A stretch of DNA of 64,000 nucleotides from Mucilaginibacter dorajii. Lineage in GTDB: Bacteria; Bacteroidota; Bacteroidia; Sphingobacteriales; Sphingobacteriaceae. The notes below the pieces were generated by a model. That model was not told the origin of the DNA. It made no database searches and saw only the letters and a list, made by a program, of their open reading frames with translations. Shown piece after piece: positions 44,465-52,859 of the stretch (its first letter is position 1; every line of letters starts with the position of its first letter). The position numbers and the translations under genes are program-made. Location of the stretch: contig NZ_JANTYS010000008.1 of assembly GCF_024808255.1 (NCBI RefSeq), positions 124,001-188,000 of the forward strand. Reading direction: 5' to 3'.

Positions 44465-46633
44465 ATGAAAAAACAATTTTATACAGCTTACTTCATTCTC
44501 GCTTCTTCTATTTTTAGCGCACTTTCAGTCGCTGCTTTGCACAATCACCCTGGCAGCGCTATTTCAAATTCTCCAGCAAGGCGCGCCGAAGCATTAGGTA
44601 TTCCAACACTTGATAACCTGGCTGGCGACTGGGTTACGATGACGCAGGTTGAAAATATGCCGGCTGTTCATAATTTCAACCATATGTTGGAAGTAAATCG
44701 TGATTTGACTTCCTATTTTTATTACCCTGGTGGATTGTATCCCAGGAAAAAAGGACATCCCATGATAGGATTGACCGTAGATGGGCAGGAATATCAAGCA
44801 ATGGAAACCCGCTGTTTTCCCTATAAGGCTCTTCGCCGCAATCGGTATTGCAATGGCACATCTGTGGAAACCGATATTCGCATGCTTAATGAATCAAGAA
44901 ATGTAATGTGCCGTATTACTGCAACCAATACAACCATATTGCAGCGGCGTATCACGCTTACTCTCCGTGTGCCGGGTAAGCTTATGGCCGATGGTATTGG
45001 CGTTTCAAATAACTGGCAACGTACGGGTGTGGTGTCTATTGTACGACCGGCACGTAAGCCTGATGCAGTATCAGTGGAAAAGGATACCGTAATTTGGCGC
45101 TGGATAGTGAAACTTCCTAAAGGAGGGTCTACAAATATTGCATTTGCTGTAGGAGATGAGGCTGCAGCGCAAAGTGCTCAAACCGACGTTAATGTCACTA
45201 AATGGGCCGCAAGGTTTAACTCTTGTTTCGATGCTTGTAAAGAAAGCTGGGAGAATCGCTGGGCCGATGCTTTCACACCGGGAAACAAACATTTTTCAGG
45301 ACATTTACCCATTTTGAAAAGTAATGACGCTGCACTTATACGCAACTATTATGTGGGTATATGGACAATGTTAGCTTTAGAACGTACCCAGTTTCCGGTT
45401 TACAAACGTTCGTTTGTTACCAGTGGTGAGCGCGAAGATGGCACCCAGTATTATTGGGATGCATCTATGCAGGCAACTACATGGGCGCTCCTTGAACCTA
45501 TAGGTATGAAGGTAACACTACGCCGGTGGCTGGTGCAAAACCCGCGGAGTGGGCAGGCCAGCGGATATGCGCTTGATTTAAGGAGTATCAAAGGATTTGA
45601 TACAACTCATTATAGCCGCATCAATGGTTATGCATTCAACGCCTGCACTATTTTCAAAACGGTAGACGAATACCTGCGTGTGACAAAAGATTACGCTTTC
45701 CTTGATGAAAAACTGGAGAATGGCAAGAGCGTTATAGAAACGTTAGATGCGCTTGCCACGGATTGGGAAACTCTGCCAAAGGGGCATAATGGACTGGCCA
45801 ATTACGGCGAGAATAATAACCTTCTTGAATGCGCGCCGGCTTATATCAATTGTGTACCCTCATGTAACGCGCAGGATATTTGGATGATGCGGCAAACGGC
45901 AAAGTGGTATGCGCGGCATAATAATATGGCACGTGCAAAAGAACTCGAAACAAAAGCTGCCACTTTGCTTCCCAAAGTGATGGCGCTTTACAAGCCAGGT
46001 ACAGGTGTGTGGAATACCTGGCAGTTAAATGGCAAGCATGTGGAACTACGTCACTGTGTAGATTTTATTTATGCCGGCAACGCTTTAAAAAGAGATATCT
46101 CCGCAACGCAAAAATCAGAGATGATCTCATTTGTTAAACATGAACTGCTTACCCGTGATTGGATGCGTGCAATGAGCTTAAAGGATTCTGCGGCGATTAA
46201 TTCAGACCGGCCGGATCACGGACCAATGGGAGCCTATGACGGTTGGATTCCGCTAACTGTTAATACCATGTGGAATCTGGGCGATCCTGATAGCGCCTAT
46301 AAATTCTATTGCCGTACGGCAGTGGTTACAAGCGAAGGTCCTTTTGCCCAGGCCCGGGAGTTTTTTGGTGCTAACCGTGCAGGATACGACGCACCAGTGC
46401 GTATTGCAGAAAGGCAGGGTTGTATGAAAGAATGTATTAGTGGCGTAGCCTTTAGTGATGTTGTGATAACTACTTTTTTCGGCTTTGGTCCTGAAGCCGA
46501 TAATGCGCGTATTCTTGTTGATCCATCTACACCACGTTCATTTTCGGGAAAATTATCTAACATTTATTATGCAGGTAATGAACTTACACTTGAAGCAGGG
46601 CCTAAAGGTGTTATAGAAACCTCAAAAAAGTAA
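44465..46633 (+). CDS. Secreted six-hairpin glycosidase
   Basis: The 722-residue protein has a weak signal peptide (MKKQFYTAYFILASSIFSALSV with hydrophobic core) and a beta-sandwich-like N-terminal half (about 90-240). An (alpha/alpha)6 barrel follows (about 280-680), with EREDGTQYYWDASMQATTWAL, GLANYGENNNLLECAPAYIN and DRPDHGPMGAYDGWIPLTV. It looks like a six-hairpin glycoside hydrolase of the glucosidase type; family number and substrate are unclear. Acidic residues such as those in YYWDAS and ENNNLLE are candidate active-site residues. It lies between M60 and GH92 genes, suggesting a shared target glycan. Confidence 0.75.
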   Translation: MKKQFYTAYFILASSIFSALSVAALHNHPGSAISNSPARRAEALGIPTLDNLAGDWVTMTQVENMPAVHNFNHMLEVNRDLTSYFYYPGGLYPRKKGHPMIGLTVDGQEYQAMETRCFPYKALRRNRYCNGTSVETDIRMLNESRNVMCRITATNTTILQRRITLTLRVPGKLMADGIGVSNNWQRTGVVSIVRPARKPDAVSVEKDTVIWRWIVKLPKGGSTNIAFAVGDEAAAQSAQTDVNVTKWAARFNSCFDACKESWENRWADAFTPGNKHFSGHLPILKSNDAALIRNYYVGIWTMLALERTQFPVYKRSFVTSGEREDGTQYYWDASMQATTWALLEPIGMKVTLRRWLVQNPRSGQASGYALDLRSIKGFDTTHYSRINGYAFNACTIFKTVDEYLRVTKDYAFLDEKLENGKSVIETLDALATDWETLPKGHNGLANYGENNNLLECAPAYINCVPSCNAQDIWMMRQTAKWYARHNNMARAKELETKAATLLPKVMALYKPGTGVWNTWQLNGKHVELRHCVDFIYAGNALKRDISATQKSEMISFVKHELLTRDWMRAMSLKDSAAINSDRPDHGPMGAYDGWIPLTVNTMWNLGDPDSAYKFYCRTAVVTSEGPFAQAREFFGANRAGYDAPVRIAERQGCMKECISGVAFSDVVITTFFGFGPEADNARILVDPSTPRSFSGKLSNIYYAGNELTLEAGPKGVIETSKK

Positions 46634-46699
46634 CCTTTTTATATTAAAGCAGTAAAGTTCATGAAAATGAAATTCAACAAAAAATCTCTGTTAGATGGC

Positions 46700-46729
46700 T
46701 TGTAAATTTAATCTAATTTAATATGTTTG
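46700..46729 (+). promoter_or_regulatory. Candidate promoter TTG-N19-TATGTTTG before the GH92 gene
   Basis: TTG at 46700-46702 and TATGTTTG at 46722-46729 are 19 nt apart, close to consensus, and lie 39 nt before the ATG at 46769. The box covers the alternative TTG start at 46727, which is therefore unlikely to be used. Confidence 0.6.
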
Positions 46730-46768
46730 TACAATACAACAAATAAATCGGATTGCTTCCGTATGTAC

Positions 46769-49700
46769 ATGAAAAAAGGATTATTCATTTTAACAACTTT
46801 GCTATGCTTTAACCTGTTAACCACATCGGCGCAGCAAAAAGTGATATGGCAAATAGGCAAAGCCGATAACAGCAGCGCCGGCATGGCATTAGCCCCTGCC
46901 GATTACGATCATTTTTTATACAAGGATTTTGGCTGGGAAGACCGCTATTATCTCATAGGCTTCTCTAAACCAGAAACCGACTGGCCGTATACTTTACCCG
47001 GCATTAAAGATGGCTGGGGCGGTACCGGCTCTACATCTGGCACGCGTACCAATGTGTTGAATATCCTTTTTGGGATATCAAATTTGCCTCAAAACACATT
47101 TGGTAGCCTTGTAATTAATCTTGCCGGTTATAATAACGAGAAACCGCCATTGTTTAAGGTAGTGGTAAACGGACGGGAGTTTAAATACCAGTTTCCCAAA
47201 AAGGCAGAAAAAGATAGTTCAATTTACGGCAACTTAAAAAAAAGCAATCCTTATAAAATAGTTATCGACATAAAACCAGGCATGTTGCATAAAGGGGGCA
47301 ACGAAATTCAATTGACCACGCTTGATGGCTCCTGGATGGTTTTTGACCAGGTGGTGATGACCGGGCCGCAAAAGCTGGAGTTGGTAAAGCCCAAAGATAT
47401 TTTTGTGCGCGAGGTTAAAGCCGCCGATTATGAGGTTAATGATAACGGCGCTTACTTTCAGCCGCTGTTGGTTGATGTGCAGCACTTAAGCGGTACGCCA
47501 AAGCTTTCGGTTAAGCTTGATGGTAAACAGGTGTTTGAGCAAAGCATCGATTCGGCAAGGTACCAGTTAGAGATTCCTATGCCCGCGGTTACATCCGCCA
47601 AAACAAGCACCTATGCCGTGTATAGTAATGGTGTCTTGTTGCAGAGCGGTACGATTAAACGATCTGCACAAACGATTGCTACTCCTGCCGACTATGGGAA
47701 CACCCGTATAGGTACCGCCCATTCGCGCTGGATGATAGCGCCCGGCCCATGGATGCCTTTCAGTATGGTTAAACTAAGTCCGGATAATCAAAACGCGGGC
47801 TGGTCGGCCGGGTACGATCCTGCTTTTGAAAGTGTGGGCACTTTTAGCCATATTCATGAATGGACAATGGCCGGGTTGGGGATTTTCCCGACAAGCGGAG
47901 CGTTAAAAACAAGGGTAGGCGATGAGGCCAAAGATGGCGATGGTTATCGTTCAAAAATTGACAAAGCTACTGAGGAAGCTAAAATAGGGTATTATAAGGT
48001 ACAGCTTACCGATTATAACATCAAAGCTGAGCTAACCGCTACTACCCGCTGCAGCTTTATGCGTTACACTTATCCCAGGGGTACCAATGCCCGGGTAATG
48101 ATCGATTTGAAAATACCTGCCGAGTACGGGTATAACCTGAAGGACATCAGCTTTAAAAAGATCAGTGATACCCGTATTGAGGGTTACAGCAAGCAGTTTT
48201 CAAGAGATGTATGGTCGGGCGGGGTCGATCAGGATTATACCATCCACTTTGTGATTGAGTTTGACCGGCCATTTAAAAAATTTGGTACCTGGGTAAATAA
48301 CGAGGTTACTGATAAAGATGTAAATGCCGCTATCGACCCCAAAAAAGCAGGCGCATTTGTAGAGTTTGATACCAATGTTAATCCGGTGATCCAGGTACGT
48401 ACGGGGATCTCGTTGGTGAGTATTGATAATGCCGGTCAAAACCTGGAAACAGAAATTACCAAACCTTTTGGCTGGGGCTTTGATAAAGTACGTCAATCGC
48501 AAAAAGATACCTGGAATAATTTATTTGGCCGGCTGGAGATCAGCAGCAATGATTACCGCGAAAAAATGCGTTTTTATACCAACATGTACCGTGGCCTTGC
48601 CAGCCGCAATACCTGGAGCGATGTAAACGGGCAATGGATTGATGCATCAAAACGGGTGCAGCAATTTAAAGATGCAAATTCGGTGGCTTTAGGGTGCGAC
48701 GCATTTTGGAACACGTTTTGGAATTTGAACCAGTATTGGAATTTGGTTACGCCGGAGTGGTCGTCCAAATGGGTGCATTCGCAATTGGCTATGTATGATG
48801 CTAACGGCTGGCTGGCCAAAGGCCCGGCAGGGATGAACTACGTACCGGTGATGGTTGCCGAACACGAAATTCCACTTTTGGTGAGCGCTTACCAAATGGG
48901 CATCCGCGATTTTGATGCGCAAAAAGTTTTTGAGGCAGTAAATAAAATGCAAACCACACCTGCCCAAAAAGTAGGAGCGGCCGGTTTTGCCGGTAACGAG
49001 GATCTGGAAGCTTATCTTAAATATAAGTATGTGCCTTATGACCTTGGCAGGTTTTCAAACACGCTGGAATATGCGTATGACGATTGGACAGTATCGCAGC
49101 TGGCCAAATCATTAGGTAAGCAAAAGGAGTTTGATATTTTTCACGAACGCTCCGGCTACTGGAAAAACATCATAGACCCCGAAAGCGGTTATGCCCGCTT
49201 GAAAAAATCCGACGGAACCTGGTTCCCCAATTTTGATCCTTTTAAATCTGGTGCTAATGAGCATTATGTAGAAGGTAACGCATGGCAGCTTACTTACTTT
49301 GTACCGCAGGACGTGCCCGGTTTGGCTAAGGCCATTGGGGTTGATAAATTTATTAAACGGTTGGAATGGGGCTTTAGCGAAAGCGACAAGCTGCGTTTTA
49401 ACGCCCCCGGCGATCAGTATTGGGATTTCCCGGTGATTCAGGGTAACCAGCAGTCAATGCATTTCGCGTTCCTGTTTAACTGGGTTAAAAGGTCATGGCT
49501 TACCCAGCGCTGGAGCCGCGCCATTGTTGATCGTTTTTACGGCTTTGGCGAATCAAACGCCTACCTGGGCGATGAAGACCAGGGGCAAATGAGCTCGTGG
49601 TTTGTGATGAATGCACTGGGGCTGTTTCAAACAGATGGCGGCGCGAGTACCAAGCCTGTATATGAAATAGGCAGTCCGATATTTCCTAAAGTGACCATTC

Positions 49701-49921
49701 ACTTGAACGGGCAATACGGCAGGGGCCAGAGCTTTACTATTGAAGCAGTGAACGTATCACGCAATAACAAATACATCCAAAGCGCTACCTTGAATGGTAA
49801 AGAATGGCAGTCGTTCAGTTTTCCCGCCTCCGAACTTTTAAAAGGCGGCAGCCTGGTGTTAAAAATGGGCGATAAACCCAATACCAACTGGGGTATTGCG
49901 GATGTACCGGTATCGCAGTAA
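46769..49921 (+). CDS. GH92-family glycosidase with extra N-terminal domain
   Basis: The 1050-residue secreted protein starts at the ATG at 46769 (MKKGLFILTTLLCFNLL, signal peptide). Residues about 20-225 form a beta-rich domain (WQIGKADNSSAG, FGWEDRYYLIGFSK, RTNVLNILFGI) like the carbohydrate-binding part of rhamnogalacturonan lyases, not usual for GH92. From about 310 the GH92 pattern runs: GTAHSRWMIAPGPWMPFSMV, TFSHIHEWTMAG, VEGNAWQLTYFVPQD and DEDQGQMSSWFVMNALGLF. GH92 enzymes are calcium-dependent exo-alpha-mannosidases acting on N-glycans or related chains. Substrate specificity here is inferred only. Confidence 0.88.
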   Translation: MKKGLFILTTLLCFNLLTTSAQQKVIWQIGKADNSSAGMALAPADYDHFLYKDFGWEDRYYLIGFSKPETDWPYTLPGIKDGWGGTGSTSGTRTNVLNILFGISNLPQNTFGSLVINLAGYNNEKPPLFKVVVNGREFKYQFPKKAEKDSSIYGNLKKSNPYKIVIDIKPGMLHKGGNEIQLTTLDGSWMVFDQVVMTGPQKLELVKPKDIFVREVKAADYEVNDNGAYFQPLLVDVQHLSGTPKLSVKLDGKQVFEQSIDSARYQLEIPMPAVTSAKTSTYAVYSNGVLLQSGTIKRSAQTIATPADYGNTRIGTAHSRWMIAPGPWMPFSMVKLSPDNQNAGWSAGYDPAFESVGTFSHIHEWTMAGLGIFPTSGALKTRVGDEAKDGDGYRSKIDKATEEAKIGYYKVQLTDYNIKAELTATTRCSFMRYTYPRGTNARVMIDLKIPAEYGYNLKDISFKKISDTRIEGYSKQFSRDVWSGGVDQDYTIHFVIEFDRPFKKFGTWVNNEVTDKDVNAAIDPKKAGAFVEFDTNVNPVIQVRTGISLVSIDNAGQNLETEITKPFGWGFDKVRQSQKDTWNNLFGRLEISSNDYREKMRFYTNMYRGLASRNTWSDVNGQWIDASKRVQQFKDANSVALGCDAFWNTFWNLNQYWNLVTPEWSSKWVHSQLAMYDANGWLAKGPAGMNYVPVMVAEHEIPLLVSAYQMGIRDFDAQKVFEAVNKMQTTPAQKVGAAGFAGNEDLEAYLKYKYVPYDLGRFSNTLEYAYDDWTVSQLAKSLGKQKEFDIFHERSGYWKNIIDPESGYARLKKSDGTWFPNFDPFKSGANEHYVEGNAWQLTYFVPQDVPGLAKAIGVDKFIKRLEWGFSESDKLRFNAPGDQYWDFPVIQGNQQSMHFAFLFNWVKRSWLTQRWSRAIVDRFYGFGESNAYLGDEDQGQMSSWFVMNALGLFQTDGGASTKPVYEIGSPIFPKVTIHLNGQYGRGQSFTIEAVNVSRNNKYIQSATLNGKEWQSFSFPASELLKGGSLVLKMGDKPNTNWGIADVPVSQ

Positions 49922-49939
49922 AAGTTTTGCAGATGTTTT

Positions 49940-49974
49940 GACTTGCGAAATTTCTGAAACTTCGTAAGTCTTTC
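49940..49974 (+). terminator. Hairpin after the GH92 gene
   Basis: Imperfect 15-bp stem (49940-49954 and 49956-49970) with the same AAACTTCGTAAGTCTTTC right arm as the terminator at 22595-22627, followed by TTTC. It would separate the GH92 gene from the next secreted protein, at least partly. Confidence 0.55.
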
Positions 49975-50008
49975 GCTGGTTTGCATACCTTTATGCCAAC
50001 CAATTAAC

Positions 50009-50779
50009 ATGAGCTTTAAACTTACCGCCGTTTTAATTCCCTGCCTTTTGGCAGCAACCATTAGTAACGCCCAGCAAAAAGGTAAAACGGTGCAGGTTGA
50101 CATCGATACTTTGCTCAATGCACGCCCTGTTACAACATTCACTGATGGCAAACTAACCAGCTGGACGAAAGGTATAGATGGCGGCGGTGATGGCGATGGA
50201 TACCTCTCCATGGCAGCAGCATTGTTTCATGGTGATAAAACACCGCATGCCTTGCCAGATGGTTCATTAATTGCAGCGACTGCTACTCATCCGGCAATTA
50301 AACTACATTATAATAATACCGATAACTGGAACAATCAGGCACGGTACATGGCCGGCGAAGGCAGCTTTGCATTCAACGTACCACGCAGAAAATATAGTGG
50401 TATGTATTTAGGGCTTACCAGTTCTGAAGGCGCATCACAACTGAAGGTTGAATTGGTTTACCTGGATGGCGCCGAGACAAAAAACTTTACCCTGCCCGAT
50501 TATTATAATGATATTCCCGCTACGGATGCAAACTTTGGCTACCTGGTTCATGACCTCGCCAAATGGGGTAAAAACGATGTGATGACAGAAAAGGATCATC
50601 ATAATATTGATCTGCTCAATATTCACCCCGATCCAAAACGGATCCTGATACGGGTAAGTGTGAGCAAAACTAAACCTGGATTTTTAATGTTTTGGTCGGC
50701 AACCGGTGTGCAGGCTGTTCGTAAGCCTTTGCAAGGTGGCGGTGTTAATAAAAAGTGGCCAGGGCCGGGCGAGAATTAA
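50009..50779 (+). CDS. Secreted protein of unknown function, glycan-locus accessory
   Basis: The 256-residue protein has a signal peptide (cut after SNAQ) and a beta-rich region with GKTVQVDIDTLLNARPVTTF, a GGGDGDGYLS loop, GEGSFAFNVPRRKYSGMYLG and KRILIRVSVSKTKPGFLMFW. It has no known catalytic motif. The overall look is of a single beta-sandwich, possibly carbohydrate binding. It follows the GH92 gene by 87 bp and ends the group of secreted glycan-active genes. Confidence 0.75.
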   Translation: MSFKLTAVLIPCLLAATISNAQQKGKTVQVDIDTLLNARPVTTFTDGKLTSWTKGIDGGGDGDGYLSMAAALFHGDKTPHALPDGSLIAATATHPAIKLHYNNTDNWNNQARYMAGEGSFAFNVPRRKYSGMYLGLTSSEGASQLKVELVYLDGAETKNFTLPDYYNDIPATDANFGYLVHDLAKWGKNDVMTEKDHHNIDLLNIHPDPKRILIRVSVSKTKPGFLMFWSATGVQAVRKPLQGGGVNKKWPGPGEN

Positions 50780-50811
50780 GAACCATCTATCAAAACAACC
50801 AATTATTACCG

Positions 50812-50819
50812 TAATTTTG
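50812..50819 (+). promoter_or_regulatory. -7 box TAATTTTG before the DUF4271 gene
   Basis: Exact TAnnTTTG match 29 nt ahead of the ATG at 50849; the -33 element is weak. Confidence 0.45.
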
Positions 50820-50848
50820 CAGCCAAATTAAAAGAGGTTAATTTTTAG

Positions 50849-51829
50849 ATGCGATTTTTTGTCTGCTGCTTGCTAATGATTCTATGGGGTGCAACGGTTG
50901 CTGTTGCGCAGCAGGATACTGCAGGTAAGCCGGCGGCTCCTAAATACAGGCGCATGGCAATAGGCGGTAATTCTTTGCTCGATTCTGTAGCCAATGCTAT
51001 GCAGGCCCGCAAAGCCTTTGTATCAGACTCCATTGCCATGCAATACATTCGCATGCCCGATTCTACTACTCACAACAGCGCCTATCTTGATAGCTTAATT
51101 GACCATACTGTATATAAAGGATATGGTTTTTTAGATCTTCATTTAAAAAATAAAAGTAAAGTTAAGGATGGCCTTACCCGCACGCTGCGCGATCCCTGGG
51201 TTATCATGATCATCATTGGGTTATTGCTTTATACCGCTTTGCTAAATATGGCCCTTAATAACGATGTAACGTTTGTGTTACAGTCATTTTACAGCAAGCG
51301 CGTGCTATCACAGGCCGGTAAGGATGATGCAGTAGTAAGTACCTGGGCTTTTTTAGGCTTGTTTTTATTGTTCTGTTTAACACTGGGTTTATTTTTATAC
51401 CAATTGGCGGCATATAAGGGCGTTTATTATTCGTCAAGCGGCACCCGGCTTTTTGTGCTGCTTACGGTGGGGGTTATAGCCCTGTTCGCCTTGAAATTCA
51501 TTGTACTTAAGGTGCTTGGATTCATATTTGATATTAACCGCCTGGTAAGCGAATACCTTAATATATTACATCTCACTTATTTTAATATAGCGTTTGTGTT
51601 TTTACCGGTGGTGATATGTTTTAGCCTGTTGGCGGCACAGTATATTCATGTGTTGCTTTGGTTTACACTCATCATTATTATTATAATTTTTATATGGCAA
51701 TACGTCAGGAGCAGCGTAAATATAATTTCTACATTCAGATTTCATAAGTTTTATTTATTTACGTATCTTTGTGCCCTCGAAATTTGCCCTATTTTGATTT
51801 TGATAAAGGCATTGAATATTAGGATTTAG
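50849..51829 (+). CDS. DUF4271 membrane protein
   Basis: The 326-residue protein has a signal-peptide-like start (MRFFVCCLLMILWGATVAVA), a soluble segment to about 105, and six or seven membrane helices to the C-terminus (from VIMIIIGLLLYTALLNMAL to FHKFYLFTYLCALEICPIL). This matches DUF4271, a Bacteroidota membrane family of unknown function, typically beside hemD. It ends 18 bp before hemD, and a promoter box for hemD lies inside its 3' end. Confidence 0.85.
   Translation: MRFFVCCLLMILWGATVAVAQQDTAGKPAAPKYRRMAIGGNSLLDSVANAMQARKAFVSDSIAMQYIRMPDSTTHNSAYLDSLIDHTVYKGYGFLDLHLKNKSKVKDGLTRTLRDPWVIMIIIGLLLYTALLNMALNNDVTFVLQSFYSKRVLSQAGKDDAVVSTWAFLGLFLLFCLTLGLFLYQLAAYKGVYYSSSGTRLFVLLTVGVIALFALKFIVLKVLGFIFDINRLVSEYLNILHLTYFNIAFVFLPVVICFSLLAAQYIHVLLWFTLIIIIIIFIWQYVRSSVNIISTFRFHKFYLFTYLCALEICPILILIKALNIRI
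51764..51771 (+). promoter_or_regulatory. -7 box TATCTTTG inside the end of DUF4271
   Basis: Exact TAnnTTTG match within coding sequence, 76 nt before the hemD start; it could give hemD its own transcript. No firm -33 element. Confidence 0.45.
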
Positions 51830-51847
51830 GTAGTTAAAATAATAGAC

Positions 51848-52606
51848 TTGGAAGACAGAAAGAAAAAGGTTAAAAGTATATTAGTTACTTTATCAAAGCC
51901 CGAAAACGATAAAAATCCGTACGCCGAGCTGGCCAAAAAACTTAACCTGAAAATTGATTTCAGATCATTTATTCATGTTGAGGGTGTGCCTGCCAAGGAT
52001 TTCAGAAAGGAAAAGATTAACCTGGCTGATTTTACCGCGGTTATTTTTACCAGCCGCAACTCTGCCGATCATTTCTTCCGTATTTGTGAAGAGATGCGTT
52101 TTGAGGTGCCGGTTGAAATGAAATATTTCTGCCTTTCAGAAACTATTGCCTTATACCTGCAAAAGTATATTCAATACCGTAAACGCAAGATCTTTTTTGG
52201 CAAACAAACCGCGGCCGACCTGGCCGAGGTGCTTAAAAAACACTCTGCCGAGAAATTCCTTTACCCATGCTCTGATGTGGCTGCCGAAGAAACCCAGCGT
52301 TTCCTGTTAGAGAATGGTTATAACTTTACACCTGCCGTGCTTTTTCGCACGGTTTGCAGCGATCTTTCAGATCTGGCAGAGGTGTTTTACGATGTTATAG
52401 CATTCTTTAGTCCCTCAAGCATTCAGTCCCTTTACAAAAACTTTCCCGATTTTAAACAGAACAATACGCGCATAGCTGCTTTTGGAGCAACTACGCACAA
52501 AGCGGTACTTGAGGCTGGTTTGATCCTGGATATTCCGGCCCCAACTCCTGGTGCCCCATCCATGACCATGGCTATTGAGCAGTACTGCAAACTGGTAAAT
52601 AAATAA
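51848..52606 (+). CDS. hemD: Uroporphyrinogen-III synthase
   Basis: The 252-residue protein reads as a HemD two-lobe fold: VKSILVTLSKPENDKNPYAE, LADFTAVIFTSRNSADHFFR, KYFCLSETIALYLQK, FLYPCSDVAAEETQRFLLEN and a final DVIAFFSPSSIQSLYKNF with AAFGATTHKAVLEAGL. HemD closes and rearranges hydroxymethylbilane in tetrapyrrole synthesis, which feeds haem to the respiratory chain. The only start giving the conserved N-terminus is TTG at 51848. No other hem gene is adjacent. Confidence 0.87.
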   Translation: MEDRKKKVKSILVTLSKPENDKNPYAELAKKLNLKIDFRSFIHVEGVPAKDFRKEKINLADFTAVIFTSRNSADHFFRICEEMRFEVPVEMKYFCLSETIALYLQKYIQYRKRKIFFGKQTAADLAEVLKKHSAEKFLYPCSDVAAEETQRFLLENGYNFTPAVLFRTVCSDLSDLAEVFYDVIAFFSPSSIQSLYKNFPDFKQNNTRIAAFGATTHKAVLEAGLILDIPAPTPGAPSMTMAIEQYCKLVNK

Positions 52607-52859
52607 TAATTAGAAATTTATTTAACCATATTGCAACTTTACAGCTTGTAATAGCGTATTAATGGCATCTGATTAACACTGCTGTGGGTTATCAGATCGT
52701 TATGTTTTATATGGTACTTTGCCGTTAAAATAATGCTGAATGCATTTAAAAGGCCGTTTTATGCCTTTAATTAAATGTTTTTTGGCACGGTAGTGCAAAT
52801 TTGATATATTCGGGGGTCTCATAATGTTATAGTTTTTATAACGGAATTTTGATTTAAAA

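Noticed and set aside
46727..46768. TTG start for the GH92 gene
   Set aside because: It overlaps the -7 promoter box, and the ATG at 46769 directly begins a signal peptide.
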